The notes beneath the pieces are model-generated. The model was given only the letters and a program-made list of their open reading frames with translations. It ran no database searches and was not told the DNA's origin. The position numbers and the translations under genes were made by a program. Positions 17,307-25,441 of a stretch of DNA of 64,000 bases are shown here, in pieces; the stretch's first letter is position 1; the number at the start of each line of letters is the position of its first letter. Source of the stretch: Leptospira noumeaensis (GTDB lineage: Bacteria; Spirochaetota; Leptospiria; Leptospirales; Leptospiraceae); the NCBI RefSeq assembly GCF_004770765.1, contig NZ_RQFK01000026.1, positions 1,432,546-1,496,545 on the forward strand, in the 5' to 3' direction.

Positions 17307-17738
17307 TTAGTTGGTTCTCATCACAATGTTGAGAAGGCGGTTGTTTTGGTTTAAGCGATCAATCATAAGGCTGTAACTCATTTGGTTTTGGTTTGCTTCT
17401 ACCACTTCTTTTTCAATGTCTACGTTGTTTCCATCGGGTCGCATCGTAGTCAGATAGTCCAAATTGGTTTTGGGTTTGGCGTCCCGATAATCTAACGGTT
17501 TAAAAAATTCAATATGACGATCGTTCGTGATTTTTGTAGGAACCGCTTTGTCCTTTTCAATTTTTTCTGATTCGATGGCACGTTTCAGCATCGATTCAAA
17601 GACCACTTCCGAACGTTTGAAATTAGGAACGTCTGCATTGGCGATATTATCGGTAATCACTTTACGCCTTTGGCTTGCGGCACCGAGGCCACGTTCCAAA
17701 AGGTCTTGAGTTTTCATGAAATGTGTTGCTTCAAACAT
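17307..17738 (-). CDS. flgB: Flagellar proximal rod protein FlgB
   Basis: A 143-residue rod protein. It begins MFEATHFMKTQDLLERGL and has the signature QRRKVITDNIANADVPNFKR; the C-terminus (NQNQMSYSLMIDRLNQNN) forms the second rod helix. The ATG at 17738 is preceded by GAGAGGAAGAG. The open frame continues to 17834 but that part is AT/Lys-rich leader DNA without homology. First gene of flgB-flgC-fliE. Confidence 0.95.
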   Translation of the reverse strand: MFEATHFMKTQDLLERGLGAASQRRKVITDNIANADVPNFKRSEVVFESMLKRAIESEKIEKDKAVPTKITNDRHIEFFKPLDYRDAKPKTNLDYLTTMRPDGNNVDIEKEVVEANQNQMSYSLMIDRLNQNNRLLNIVMRTN

Positions 17739-17870
17739 ATTTCTCTTCCTCTCTACATTCCCCTTCGGTCGGTTTTTCTTCTCCCTAAAGCATTTTATGT
17801 CGCTTGTTAATGATTTTTTTTGGGGCGGCCCCAATGCTTTCTAAAACCAAACAGAGAAGTATGAAGGGTC

Positions 17871-17959
17871 GGGCTCTCCCTGCAATCCTCCCCAAGGTTT
17901 TCTTGTATAAGCAAAACCGTAAGTTGAATCAGGGGAGGGATTTCCGCTCGATCCCTGCC
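17871..17959. repeat. Direct-repeat box pair, possible short dispersed element
   Basis: GGGCTCTCCCTGCAATCCT (17871-17889) and GGGATTTCCGCTCGATCCCT (17937-17956) follow the same pattern, roughly GGG-n-T-n-TCC then an ATCC ending. Between them GGTTTT and AAAACC can pair. The GC-rich boxes contrast with the AT-rich surroundings. They resemble short GC-rich intergenic repeats I recall from leptospires and Bacteroidetes; that is memory, not a search. Confidence 0.45.
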
Positions 17960-18008
17960 GCAGGCTATGGAACTAAAATCCGAGTTCTTGGAGGGATTGG
18001 GTAAGTCG

Positions 18009-18056
18009 CTTACTTTTGAAATTCACAATCGATGGAAAGCCATGCTCAAAAGTAAG
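18009..18056. repeat. 11-bp inverted repeat
   Basis: CTTACTTTTGA (18009-18019) is the exact reverse complement of TCAAAAGTAAG (18046-18056), with 26 nt between. The right arm belongs to the motif AAGTAAGT-n-A-n-TT found again near 46.07 and 47.86 kb. It could form a hairpin, but lacks a T-run. Confidence 0.5.
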
Positions 18057-18152
18057 TCACTTTCCTTTTTCACCGAGTGCCAATCGAAACTCATTTCCTT
18101 TGGCTAAAACTCTTTCTTTTGAAAATTCAGATGCCAATGAATCCAATGATTT

Positions 18153-19016
18153 TTAAGATACTAAAACTTCAGCTCCTGCTTTCTCCTTTGGTTTTTGTTC
18201 TTTCAGTTTCCTATCCCTTTCTTCGGTCACTTGGTCGAAGTAGGTTTCGTAATTGGGAAAATTAGTTCCCATCAACCTGTCCCAAACATTAAAGTAGAGA
18301 GAGTAGTTGCCTTGGAATTTTTGGTGGTGTTGGTTGTGGTGAGTGGATGTGTTGATCCACTTCGTGATTGGATGTGAGGCCCAACCTTTGGGAAAAAATT
18401 CATATCCCAAGTGCCACCATATGTTTAATACCATGGCATAGAAAGTATGAAAGATTAATACATAGAAATGAATGGGAACAAACATCACAAAGGGAACAAT
18501 GTAGATCGCTTCAAGAAATGCTTCTGTGGCTTGAAATCTGTAGGCAGCCAGTGGGGATGGGTTCACAGATTGATGATGTTCTGAGTGCACATGAGGATAA
18601 ACTTTTTTTAAGTGAGCAAATCTATGCATCCAATAGAACCAAGTTTCATGCCAAATTGTGATCAGAAGGAAACTAAGGAAAATGTATCCAATCTCAGACC
18701 AATCGGAAACAGGTCCGAAGTATACAGCACTCGGAACAATTTTTGCTTTCATCATAGTGATATTAGTCACAGCCACTAAAGTAAAAACTACCAATGTAAC
18801 TGCTGATTGGCGAAATTCTTTCCAAACCTTTTCTAGTTTTGGATATACTTTTTGGATGCGATAAGATTCAAAATAATCCTTTCGCCAAATATAAAATATA
18901 AGAAATGCTAATCCTGCAATGGGATAGTAACGTATAAAATTCAAAACACCTTGTGCAAAACCAATTTTGGTCACACAATCTAAAACTAATTCACACTGAA
19001 CTGGTCCACCAAACAT
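18153..19016 (-). CDS. Fatty acid hydroxylase / sterol desaturase family membrane enzyme
   Basis: A 287-residue membrane protein with several hydrophobic helices and the family's diiron histidine clusters: HETWFYWMHRFAH, HSEHH, and THHNQHH. Enzymes of this class hydroxylate or desaturate lipids in the membrane using O2. AGGAG precedes the ATG by 6 nt. The membrane AraC-type regulator gene lies 115 nt upstream on the same strand and may control it. It lacks the AGMO-type spacing seen in the second family member at 23.8 kb. Confidence 0.9.
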   Translation of the reverse strand: MFGGPVQCELVLDCVTKIGFAQGVLNFIRYYPIAGLAFLIFYIWRKDYFESYRIQKVYPKLEKVWKEFRQSAVTLVVFTLVAVTNITMMKAKIVPSAVYFGPVSDWSEIGYIFLSFLLITIWHETWFYWMHRFAHLKKVYPHVHSEHHQSVNPSPLAAYRFQATEAFLEAIYIVPFVMFVPIHFYVLIFHTFYAMVLNIWWHLGYEFFPKGWASHPITKWINTSTHHNQHHQKFQGNYSLYFNVWDRLMGTNFPNYETYFDQVTEERDRKLKEQKPKEKAGAEVLVS

Positions 19017-19130
19017 AAATCTCTCCTAGTTTTGTTTTGAGATTGGTTCCATTGTAACAAAAACAGAAAGGTAGATCGACCGGATTGGTAAAGCCGGAAT
19101 AAAAAAAGATTCCGAGTGGACCCATTCGGA

Positions 19131-20219
19131 TCAAACTTTTAATGACTTTCTGAATTCGCTAGGACTTATCCCTACTTCACGTTTGAAGGCATCATAAAAG
19201 GTGGATTTGGATGGAAAACCAACATCAAAGGCGATCGTGAGAATATTCCTCTCAGGATGTAGTGAAAAAAGCTCTTTTGTTTCTCGGATGCGGTAATGGT
19301 TCACAAACTGAAAAAAATTTTTCTTTTGGTGTAGGTTCAAATATTCTGAGAGTTGGTGTTCCGAAAGATCCATCTCTTTGGCTAACTTTTCTAAGCTGAT
19401 ATTTTCATCTCGGTAGATTTTTTTTTCTTCCATTAAGTGATTGAGCCGACTTTGCAAAGTTTCCAGGTCGAATCCACTCAGTTGGGAGGTTTGGTATTTT
19501 TTTTCTTCGATGACAATCCTCTGCACTTCTCCCCAAAGTTCTGGACTTTTTTGTCTGAGTAAATAAACACCAATGAGAAGTAAGGCGATGAGAGTGGATA
19601 CTAATTCCAATCCATGCCTCTGATGGAAAAACAAAGTATAAATGCCGACTAAACTTGAAAAAGTTCCAATTCCTACAACAATTGCCACCAAACGAAGATG
19701 AGCTGAATTTTTAAATCTTTCATACCTTATGTATTTTGCCATCTGTGTGAAGACGTAAAAAGCCGCATAAAATATGGGTGAAACTGCAATAAGGATTGTT
19801 ATTTGAAATAGGAAAGGAACCCCTTCAGCCAAATATTTTGAATGGATCGCAATTTTATTTTCTGCGGATGAAAAATAAAACGGCATCATCAGGACGATAA
19901 CAATTCCTGCAGGTAATAGTTCCCAAAACGAAAACTTGTTTTTACCCGGACTTTCATCCCAGAGCTCAGAAAAATAACGTTTGAGAAGTACTCCGATACA
20001 AGCTGTGAAGGGCAAATGGATCAAATAAAAATGTGGGTAGAATTTGTAAAGGCCCGTGGAGGTAAAAAAAGTATGGGCCTGGAACATAGCAGCAAAGAGA
20101 AATAATAAACCCTGGACTTGCGTTTGGCTTGTCGTATTTTTTCTGATGAATTCTCCCCAAGCAAAGAGGAGAGAAAGCCCAGCAGAAAATCCAATCAAAC
20201 TACTTGTGAGATTCCACAT
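19131..20219 (-). CDS. AraC-family regulator with multi-helix membrane domain
   Basis: A 362-residue protein. Residues ~1-220 form about seven hydrophobic helices, and the C-terminal ~100 residues are an AraC/XylS double helix-turn-helix (SLEKLAKEMDLSEHQLSEYL, then ILTIAFDVGFPSKSTFYDAF, ending GISPSEFRKSLK). The architecture indicates a membrane-bound regulator that senses a signal in or across the inner membrane. Neighbours on both sides handle membrane lipids (hydroxylase downstream, Mce transport operon divergent), so lipid status is a plausible signal. Only weak ribosome-site sequence precedes the ATG. Confidence 0.9.
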   Translation of the reverse strand: MWNLTSSLIGFSAGLSLLFAWGEFIRKNTTSQTQVQGLLFLFAAMFQAHTFFTSTGLYKFYPHFYLIHLPFTACIGVLLKRYFSELWDESPGKNKFSFWELLPAGIVIVLMMPFYFSSAENKIAIHSKYLAEGVPFLFQITILIAVSPIFYAAFYVFTQMAKYIRYERFKNSAHLRLVAIVVGIGTFSSLVGIYTLFFHQRHGLELVSTLIALLLIGVYLLRQKSPELWGEVQRIVIEEKKYQTSQLSGFDLETLQSRLNHLMEEKKIYRDENISLEKLAKEMDLSEHQLSEYLNLHQKKNFFQFVNHYRIRETKELFSLHPERNILTIAFDVGFPSKSTFYDAFKREVGISPSEFRKSLKV

Positions 20220-20266
20220 TCTTGTTCATCTTTTATTCGATCGATTGGATTGTAAAATAAAATCAC

Positions 20267-20294
20267 TTGCCTCGGGTTCGTTCAGAATTAGAAT
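20267..20294 (+). promoter_or_regulatory. Predicted promoter of the Mce operon
   Basis: TTGCCT (20267-20272) and TAGAAT (20289-20294) with a 16-bp spacer. Transcription would start about 6 nt before the GTG at 20307, so the leader would be very short. The -10 box has one mismatch, the -35 box two. Confidence 0.45.
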
Positions 20295-20306
20295 TACGTT
20301 TGAAAC

Positions 20307-21431
20307 GTGGATACCATTCATCGACAATCCTCCTTTTTGTGGGAAGGTAGCACCTTAGAAATCCACCTCCCAGAAACTCTCACCTCCCGAGAAATTGGTA
20401 AAGATTGGACAACCTTTTCTGAAATTTTAAAGAAAAGCCCACCTCGAAAAGTAACCGTTCTTGCAAGTGGACTAGAGGAATCGGATTCTTCAGGGATCTC
20501 ATTTTTAAAGTTAATTCGTTTAGAATGCGAAAAAAATAGAATTCAGTTCGTATTACTTGGATTAAATGATAAATTCAAATATCGATTGGACATTTCTGAA
20601 GATGATAGCAAAAGGAATAAAGACACTCTTGCTAACTCCCTTCGAAGATCCGAAAAAATCGGGAAACTTACCATCGACTCGTTGTTAGAGTTTAAATATC
20701 TAATTACATTTACCGGAGAACTTACCGTTTCCTTCTGGCGTTCTTTTTTACATCCTTCCAAAATTCGATGGAAGGATACATTCCGAGTGGCTGAATCCAT
20801 GGGAGTGAATGCCTTCCCCATCATTGCCATGATTGGATTTTTACTTGGTCTGATCATGTCATTTCAGTCCGCCATTCCCATGCGTCGTTTTGGTGCCGAG
20901 ATTTTTGTAGCAAACCTTGTGGGTCTTTCTTTGTTCCGTGAACTAGGGCCTCTGATGACCGCTTTTATTTTATCAGGAAGATCGGGATCTGCCTTTGCTG
21001 CCGAACTTGGAACCATGAAGGTTTCTGAAGAGATCGATGCACTCACAACCATGGGCCTTCCTCCCGTCCAATTTCTCATTATCCCGCGTTTGGTGGCCTC
21101 TCTCGTTATGACTCCACTGCTTACAATTGTTTTTAATTTTTTTGGACTAATCGGTGGAGCGGTTGTATTGATCAGTTTTGGATTTCCCCTAGTCACTTTT
21201 ATCAACCAAGTGAATCTCGCAGTGGGACTTTCCGATATCTTAGGTGGACTGTTGAAGTCTTATTTTTTTGGAATGATCATTGCTTCTATCGGTTGTTACC
21301 GAGGTTTAAAAACAGCATCGGGGGCAGGTGCTGTTGGGGAATCAACCACGTCCGCTGTAGTCGGATCTATCATTCTTGTGTCCATACTGGATGGAATTTT
21401 TTCCGTCTTATATTTTTACCTAAAAATATGA
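20307..21431 (+). CDS. mlaE: MlaE-family ABC permease with N-terminal STAS domain
   Basis: A 374-residue protein. Residues ~1-115 look like a STAS (MlaB-like) domain (VTVLASGLEESDSSGISFL), and ~150-374 are the MlaE/YrbE permease with GLILGLIMSF-like helices (IGFLLGLIMSFQSAIPMRRF, LGPLMTAFILSGRSGSAFAA, EEIDALTTMGLPPVQFL). With the ATPase and MCE protein it should move lipids between the membranes. The GTG at 20307 is the only reasonable start. It overlaps the ATPase gene by 4 nt. The STAS-permease fusion replaces a separate mlaB. Confidence 0.9.
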   Translation: MDTIHRQSSFLWEGSTLEIHLPETLTSREIGKDWTTFSEILKKSPPRKVTVLASGLEESDSSGISFLKLIRLECEKNRIQFVLLGLNDKFKYRLDISEDDSKRNKDTLANSLRRSEKIGKLTIDSLLEFKYLITFTGELTVSFWRSFLHPSKIRWKDTFRVAESMGVNAFPIIAMIGFLLGLIMSFQSAIPMRRFGAEIFVANLVGLSLFRELGPLMTAFILSGRSGSAFAAELGTMKVSEEIDALTTMGLPPVQFLIIPRLVASLVMTPLLTIVFNFFGLIGGAVVLISFGFPLVTFINQVNLAVGLSDILGGLLKSYFFGMIIASIGCYRGLKTASGAGAVGESTTSAVVGSIILVSILDGIFSVLYFYLKI

Positions 21432-22195
21432 AAGATAAACCAATCATTCGAGTAGAACATCTAACAACGGGATATGGCCAAACAGTGGTTATGGAAAACA
21501 TTTCTTTTGAGGTCAACCGTGGTGAAATATTTGGAATCCTCGGTGGTTCTGGATGTGGTAAATCAACAGTTCTAAAAAACATGATTGGATTAACATTTCC
21601 ATTTAGCGGCCGTATATGGATCGATGAAGATGATATCGTAATTGCAGAAGGAAAAAAAAGAATTCAAATTTGGAACCGCATCGGAGTGATGTACCAACAA
21701 AGTGCACTTTTTGGTTCGATGACTTTACTTGAAAATGTTCGATTGCCCTTGGAAGAATTCACCGAACTTCCCATCGCCATCATGAACGAAATTGCCTTAA
21801 CCAAATTAAAAATGGTAGGCCTTTTTCCTTTTGCTCACCTTTATCCTGCTGAACTTTCAGGTGGGATGAAAAAACGTGCTGCCATTGCCCGTGCTATGGC
21901 GATGGATCCAGAAATTTTGTTTTTGGATGAACCCAGTGCTGGTCTTGATCCCATTACTAGTGTAGAACTTGACCACCTAATCATTCGTTTGTCGAGAACT
22001 TTAGGTGTTACCTTTGTGATCGTTACACATGAATTACCTTCTGTATTTACAATGGCCGATCGTGTTATTGTTTTGGATAAAGCCACAAAAGGAATCATCG
22101 CTGAAGGGAAACCAAAAGACCTGAAAGAAAAATCTAAAAACCCATTTGTAAAACAATTCTTTAATCGTATTCCGCAGGAGAATTCCCCGTTATGA
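21428..22195 (+). CDS. mlaF: MlaF-type ABC transporter ATP-binding protein
   Basis: A 255-residue ABC ATPase: Walker A GGSGCGKST, Q-loop MYQQSALFGSMT, signature ELSGGMKKRAAIARA, Walker B ILFLDEPSAGLDP, and switch His in VTHELPS. The QSALFGSMTLLENV stretch is typical of the MlaF/Ttg2A group. The true start is the ATG at 21428 that overlaps the permease stop; the frame is open upstream inside mlaE but has no homology. Provides energy for the lipid transporter. Confidence 0.94.
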   Translation: MKDKPIIRVEHLTTGYGQTVVMENISFEVNRGEIFGILGGSGCGKSTVLKNMIGLTFPFSGRIWIDEDDIVIAEGKKRIQIWNRIGVMYQQSALFGSMTLLENVRLPLEEFTELPIAIMNEIALTKLKMVGLFPFAHLYPAELSGGMKKRAAIARAMAMDPEILFLDEPSAGLDPITSVELDHLIIRLSRTLGVTFVIVTHELPSVFTMADRVIVLDKATKGIIAEGKPKDLKEKSKNPFVKQFFNRIPQENSPL

Positions 22196-23139
22196 ACCAA
22201 TCCAATAAAATTTATTTTAAAGTTGGGATTTTTGTTTTAGTGAGTTTTTTTACGCTCATATTGTTTCTCATCGTCTTTACAGCTGGAAATATCTTCCAAA
22301 GGTCTGTCAGTTTAGAAACTTATTTTGATGAATCAGTGCAAGGGTTAGACATTGGATCTCCCGTCAAACACCGTGGGGTCAAAGTAGGAACTGTCCAAGA
22401 AATTACCTTTGTTCAAAACGAATATTCAGAAAAACTTACCGAAGATACAGAACTTCGTTATGGGAGATACGTTCTCATCAAAATGTCGGTTCCTGATTTT
22501 GTGAAAGGTGTTTATGGGAATGATTTAAAAAAAACCGTACAAAGGATGATCCAAAGTGGTTTACGGGTTCGTCTCGCCTCACAAGGATTAACCGGAACTG
22601 CTTATTTAGAAGTGGATTATTTAAACCCTGAAAAAAACCCGCCTTTGTCCATTGAATGGGAACCAAAAACAATTTATATTCCTTCTGCACCAAGCACCAT
22701 CTCTAGATTTACTGCTTCTGTGGATAAGTTTTTTGATAAAGTAGAAAAGGCCGATGTGGATAAAATCCTTTTGGGAGTGGGAGAACTCATCCGTAACTTA
22801 AACGAAACCATCCAAGAAGCAAAACTTGGAGATTTGGCGCGGGAATCGACAGGATTACTTGTAGATTTAAGAAAAACAAATGCTGAGGTAAAAGCCCTCA
22901 TTGCAAGTCCCGAAACACAAGGTTTGCCAAAAAAATTGGATACTTCTATCACTCAGTTACAAACAACTTTAAAAAGACTCGATACACTTCTTGCTTCGAA
23001 CCAAGGAGATATCACCACTTCCATTGAAAATTTACGAATTGCTTCCGAAGATTTAAAAGAAGTTACAGCCAATGCGAAAAAATATCCATCTCAGTTTCTC
23101 TTTGGAGAAGCACCAAACAAGTCTAAACTCTGGAAATAA
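22192..23139 (+). CDS. mlaD: MCE-domain substrate-binding protein (MlaD-like)
   Basis: A 315-residue protein with one N-terminal membrane anchor (VGIFVLVSFFTLILFLIVFT) and an MCE domain at ~40-150 (DESVQGLDIGSPVKHRGVKVG). A long helical C-terminus follows (~180-300) that could form a periplasmic tunnel or needle. It is longer than E. coli MlaD (183 aa), closer to the longer Mce-type proteins. The ATG overlaps the mlaF stop (ATGA). Confidence 0.93.
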   Translation: MNQSNKIYFKVGIFVLVSFFTLILFLIVFTAGNIFQRSVSLETYFDESVQGLDIGSPVKHRGVKVGTVQEITFVQNEYSEKLTEDTELRYGRYVLIKMSVPDFVKGVYGNDLKKTVQRMIQSGLRVRLASQGLTGTAYLEVDYLNPEKNPPLSIEWEPKTIYIPSAPSTISRFTASVDKFFDKVEKADVDKILLGVGELIRNLNETIQEAKLGDLARESTGLLVDLRKTNAEVKALIASPETQGLPKKLDTSITQLQTTLKRLDTLLASNQGDITTSIENLRIASEDLKEVTANAKKYPSQFLFGEAPNKSKLWK

Positions 23140-23144
23140 CAATC

Positions 23145-23756
23145 ATGAAAACACCAATTCGTTTCATACTTTTGACTGGCCTTGTTTTTTTTCTTAGCCA
23201 ATGTTTTGGTGTTAGTAAAACATTTCCCGAAAAAAGGTTTTACTTAATTGAAACGGGGGACGCCAAACCCTTGTTCTCTGTTCCCAAACCTAGAACTTTT
23301 GTAGTCCGAAAGGTTTTTATTTCACAAAGGTTCGAAGGAAAAGAGTTTGTATACCGTAAAGAAAACGCGGTGTACGAATCCGATTATTATAATGGATTTT
23401 TTATTCCTCCCGCACACAACTTCAAAGACGAGTTTGTCCGTTCGTTATTAAAATCAGGTAATTTTGAATGGGATGCAAACATCAATACCAGAGTGGCGGT
23501 CACCCATTTTATCGAACTGAATCTCACACAAATGTATGGTGATTTTCGAACCAAAGAGCCAAAAGCGGTAATTGAATTTGAAATGGTTGTTTATGAGGAT
23601 AAGGATTCTGTTTCTACACCTGTTTTTCGCAAAACGTACAAACAAATCCAAGCTATCGAAAAAAAAGAACCAGAGGCTTTGGTTCTTGGATGGAATTTGG
23701 GACTCACCAATACATTCAATGAATTGAATTTGGATTTGAGCCAAAAACTAAAATAG
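23145..23756 (+). CDS. ABC-transporter auxiliary lipoprotein (PqiC/ABC_trans_aux-like)
   Basis: A 203-residue predicted lipoprotein with the lipobox-like FFLSQC near residue 20. The body (FYLIETGDAKP, RTFVVRKVFISQRFEGKEFVYR) resembles the auxiliary lipoprotein family found with Mce systems, in which PqiC sits in the outer membrane. It follows mlaD by 5 nt and completes a four-gene permease-ATPase-MCE-lipoprotein operon. Assignment rests on context plus a general pattern match. Confidence 0.78.
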   Translation: MKTPIRFILLTGLVFFLSQCFGVSKTFPEKRFYLIETGDAKPLFSVPKPRTFVVRKVFISQRFEGKEFVYRKENAVYESDYYNGFFIPPAHNFKDEFVRSLLKSGNFEWDANINTRVAVTHFIELNLTQMYGDFRTKEPKAVIEFEMVVYEDKDSVSTPVFRKTYKQIQAIEKKEPEALVLGWNLGLTNTFNELNLDLSQKLK

Positions 23757-23822
23757 TTTTTAGAAACGAGGTTGCTTTTCGACTGAAATCCGAATGAATC
23801 GTTAGAACTTAAAGGATGAACT

Positions 23823-25007
23823 ATGAGACTGATTGAATCCATCGCACCTTTTTACATTCTTCTAATGTTACTCGAGATTCTTTATAATCGTTTTAAAAAA
23901 AAGGATTATTATTTTTATGAAGATTCCCTCGCCGATCTTAGTTTAGGTGTTCTTAGTCGGATTTTTGATGGTTTGATTTTACTTGGTTTGGTTTTTGTTT
24001 ATAGTGAATTATACAAACTCTCCTGGGGTGTTTCCTTTCTAACAAAGATATTTTTATCACCATCCTCTGCCTTACATTGGATCGTTTTATTTGTATTACT
24101 CGATTTTTTATTTTATTGGGCACATCGGTACAGCCATGAAATCAAAGTTTTGTGGGCCTCTCATGTCGTACACCATTCGAGTGAAGAGTTTAATTTGTCG
24201 GTGGCCCTAAGACAATCCTTTGTTCGGAATATTGGTATTGGGCTTTTTTATTTACCGTTAGCACTCCTCGGATTTCCTGTGGAATCATATTTGATCATTG
24301 ATGCACTGAATCGCACTTACCAGTTTTGGGTTCATACCCGTGCCATTGGAAAACTTGGTAAGTGGTATGAATTCATATTTGTAACTCCTTCTCACCACAG
24401 AGTCCATCATGCGATGAATCCTGAATACATAGATAAAAATTATGGAGGTGTGTTTATATTTTGGGATCGTATCTTTGGAACCTTTTGTGAAGAAAAAAAA
24501 GAGCCAAGGTATGGACTTGTTTCTCAGTTGCATACTTACGATCCTGTGACTGCTGAGATCCATGTGTTTCGCGATTTGTTTTCTGATCTTTGGAATACAA
24601 AATTGAAAAGGCAAGGGGTTCTGTCCTTTTTTTCCTACCCTTCTGTCAGGCCCGATGACCTGCAATCCATAATGGATCGCGGAGTGAGAGATCCAAAAAT
24701 CTGGTTAAACCACCATCGGTGGGATATTGAGATTAAGTCAATGGCGCCGCAATACAGAAATAAGGCGGGAAGTCTCAGCTATAGAATTTTCCTACTAGTT
24801 TCTTTTCTCATCCCAACGGGATTTACTTTGTATTTTTTAAAACGGATGCACCTGTTTTCTTTGGGAGAAGTTGTTTCTGTTTTGTTCCTACTCGTTTTAT
24901 CCTTTGTTTCTTTGGGTAGACTTCTGGAAGGAGAACGGAATTGGCTTCGTTTTGAGATCCCTAAATATATTTCTTGGTTTGTGCTTTTGGTCTATTTTTT
25001 CTTATAG
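23823..25007 (+). CDS. Alkylglycerol monooxygenase-like fatty acid hydroxylase
   Basis: A 394-residue membrane enzyme of the fatty acid hydroxylase superfamily. The His clusters follow the AGMO/TMEM195 pattern: [10 protein letters not shown], then [19 protein letters not shown], then [11 protein letters not shown] cleaves ether lipids in animals using tetrahydrobiopterin; whether the bacterial protein does this is unknown. AAAGGA stands before the ATG. It follows the Mce operon by 66 nt on the same strand and is distinct from the hydroxylase at 18.2 kb. Confidence 0.88.
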   Translation: MRLIESIAPFYILLMLLEILYNRFKKKDYYFYEDSLADLSLGVLSRIFDGLILLGLVFVYSELYKLSWGVSFLTKIFLSPSSALHWIVLFVLLDFLFYWAHRYSHEIKVLWASHVVHHSSEEFNLSVALRQSFVRNIGIGLFYLPLALLGFPVESYLIIDALNRTYQFWVHTRAIGKLGKWYEFIFVTPSHHRVHHAMNPEYIDKNYGGVFIFWDRIFGTFCEEKKEPRYGLVSQLHTYDPVTAEIHVFRDLFSDLWNTKLKRQGVLSFFSYPSVRPDDLQSIMDRGVRDPKIWLNHHRWDIEIKSMAPQYRNKAGSLSYRIFLLVSFLIPTGFTLYFLKRMHLFSLGEVVSVLFLLVLSFVSLGRLLEGERNWLRFEIPKYISWFVLLVYFFL

Positions 25008-25015
25008 TAGATATT

Positions 25016-25438
25016 ATGAAATATTTACATACAATGATCCGAGTGAAAGACCTAGACAAGGCTCTCCATTTTTTTGTGGAAATCCTTGGGCTCAAAATTA
25101 CTAGAAGGAACGAACATCCAGAAGGTAAGTTCACATTGGTGTTTTTATCCACAGGAGAAGTGGATGCGCCGGAAATTGAACTCACTTACAATTGGGACCA
25201 AACGGAACCTTATACGACAGGAAGAAATTTTGGTCACTTGGCTTATGAAGTAGATAATATTTATGAGACCTGTGAACGAATCCAAAAGATGGGTGTTACA
25301 ATCAATCGTCCACCTCGCGATGGTCGTATGGCTTTCCTTCGTTCCCCTGATCTCATTTCTATCGAACTTTTACAAAAGGGAAAACCATTACCATTATTAG
25401 AACCTTGGGTTTCAATGCCAAGTATAGGTGAGTGGTAG
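25016..25438 (+). CDS. gloA: Lactoylglutathione lyase (glyoxalase I)
   Basis: A 140-residue vicinal-oxygen-chelate enzyme with all four metal ligands visible: His in [10 protein letters not shown], Glu in PEIELTYN, His in NFGHLAYEV, and Glu in LISIELLQ. It isomerises the methylglyoxal-thiol adduct to the lactoyl thioester in the cytoplasm. The ATG at 25016 gives the usual N-terminus; the open frame extends 14 codons upstream into the preceding gene. Nine nucleotides separate it from the hydroxylase, so the genes may be cotranscribed. Confidence 0.94.
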   Translation: MKYLHTMIRVKDLDKALHFFVEILGLKITRRNEHPEGKFTLVFLSTGEVDAPEIELTYNWDQTEPYTTGRNFGHLAYEVDNIYETCERIQKMGVTINRPPRDGRMAFLRSPDLISIELLQKGKPLPLLEPWVSMPSIGEW

Positions 25439-25441
25439 GAC

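Larger units (their letters stand above)
17739..18152. other. Intergenic region with GC-rich repeat boxes
   Basis: This 414-nt gap between flgB and the hydroxylase gene holds no credible gene. It contains an inverted repeat TTGGGGC/GCCCCAA around one base (17820-17834), a direct pair of GGG-n-T-n-TCC boxes (17871-17959), and an 11-bp inverted repeat (18009-18056). The flgB promoter must lie in 17739-17830 on the minus strand but no clear hexamer pair was seen. Confidence 0.6.

Noticed and set aside
17820..17834. Terminator-like hairpin TTGGGGC/GCCCCAA
   Set aside because: The T-run precedes it on the plus strand and A-run follows on the minus strand; neither direction gives a terminator, and no gene ends there.
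17804..18004. A 66-codon frame with a TTG start in the gap upstream of flgB
   Set aside because: It runs through the hairpin and GC-rich repeat boxes, lacks a ribosome site and has no protein-like pattern; repeats explain it better.
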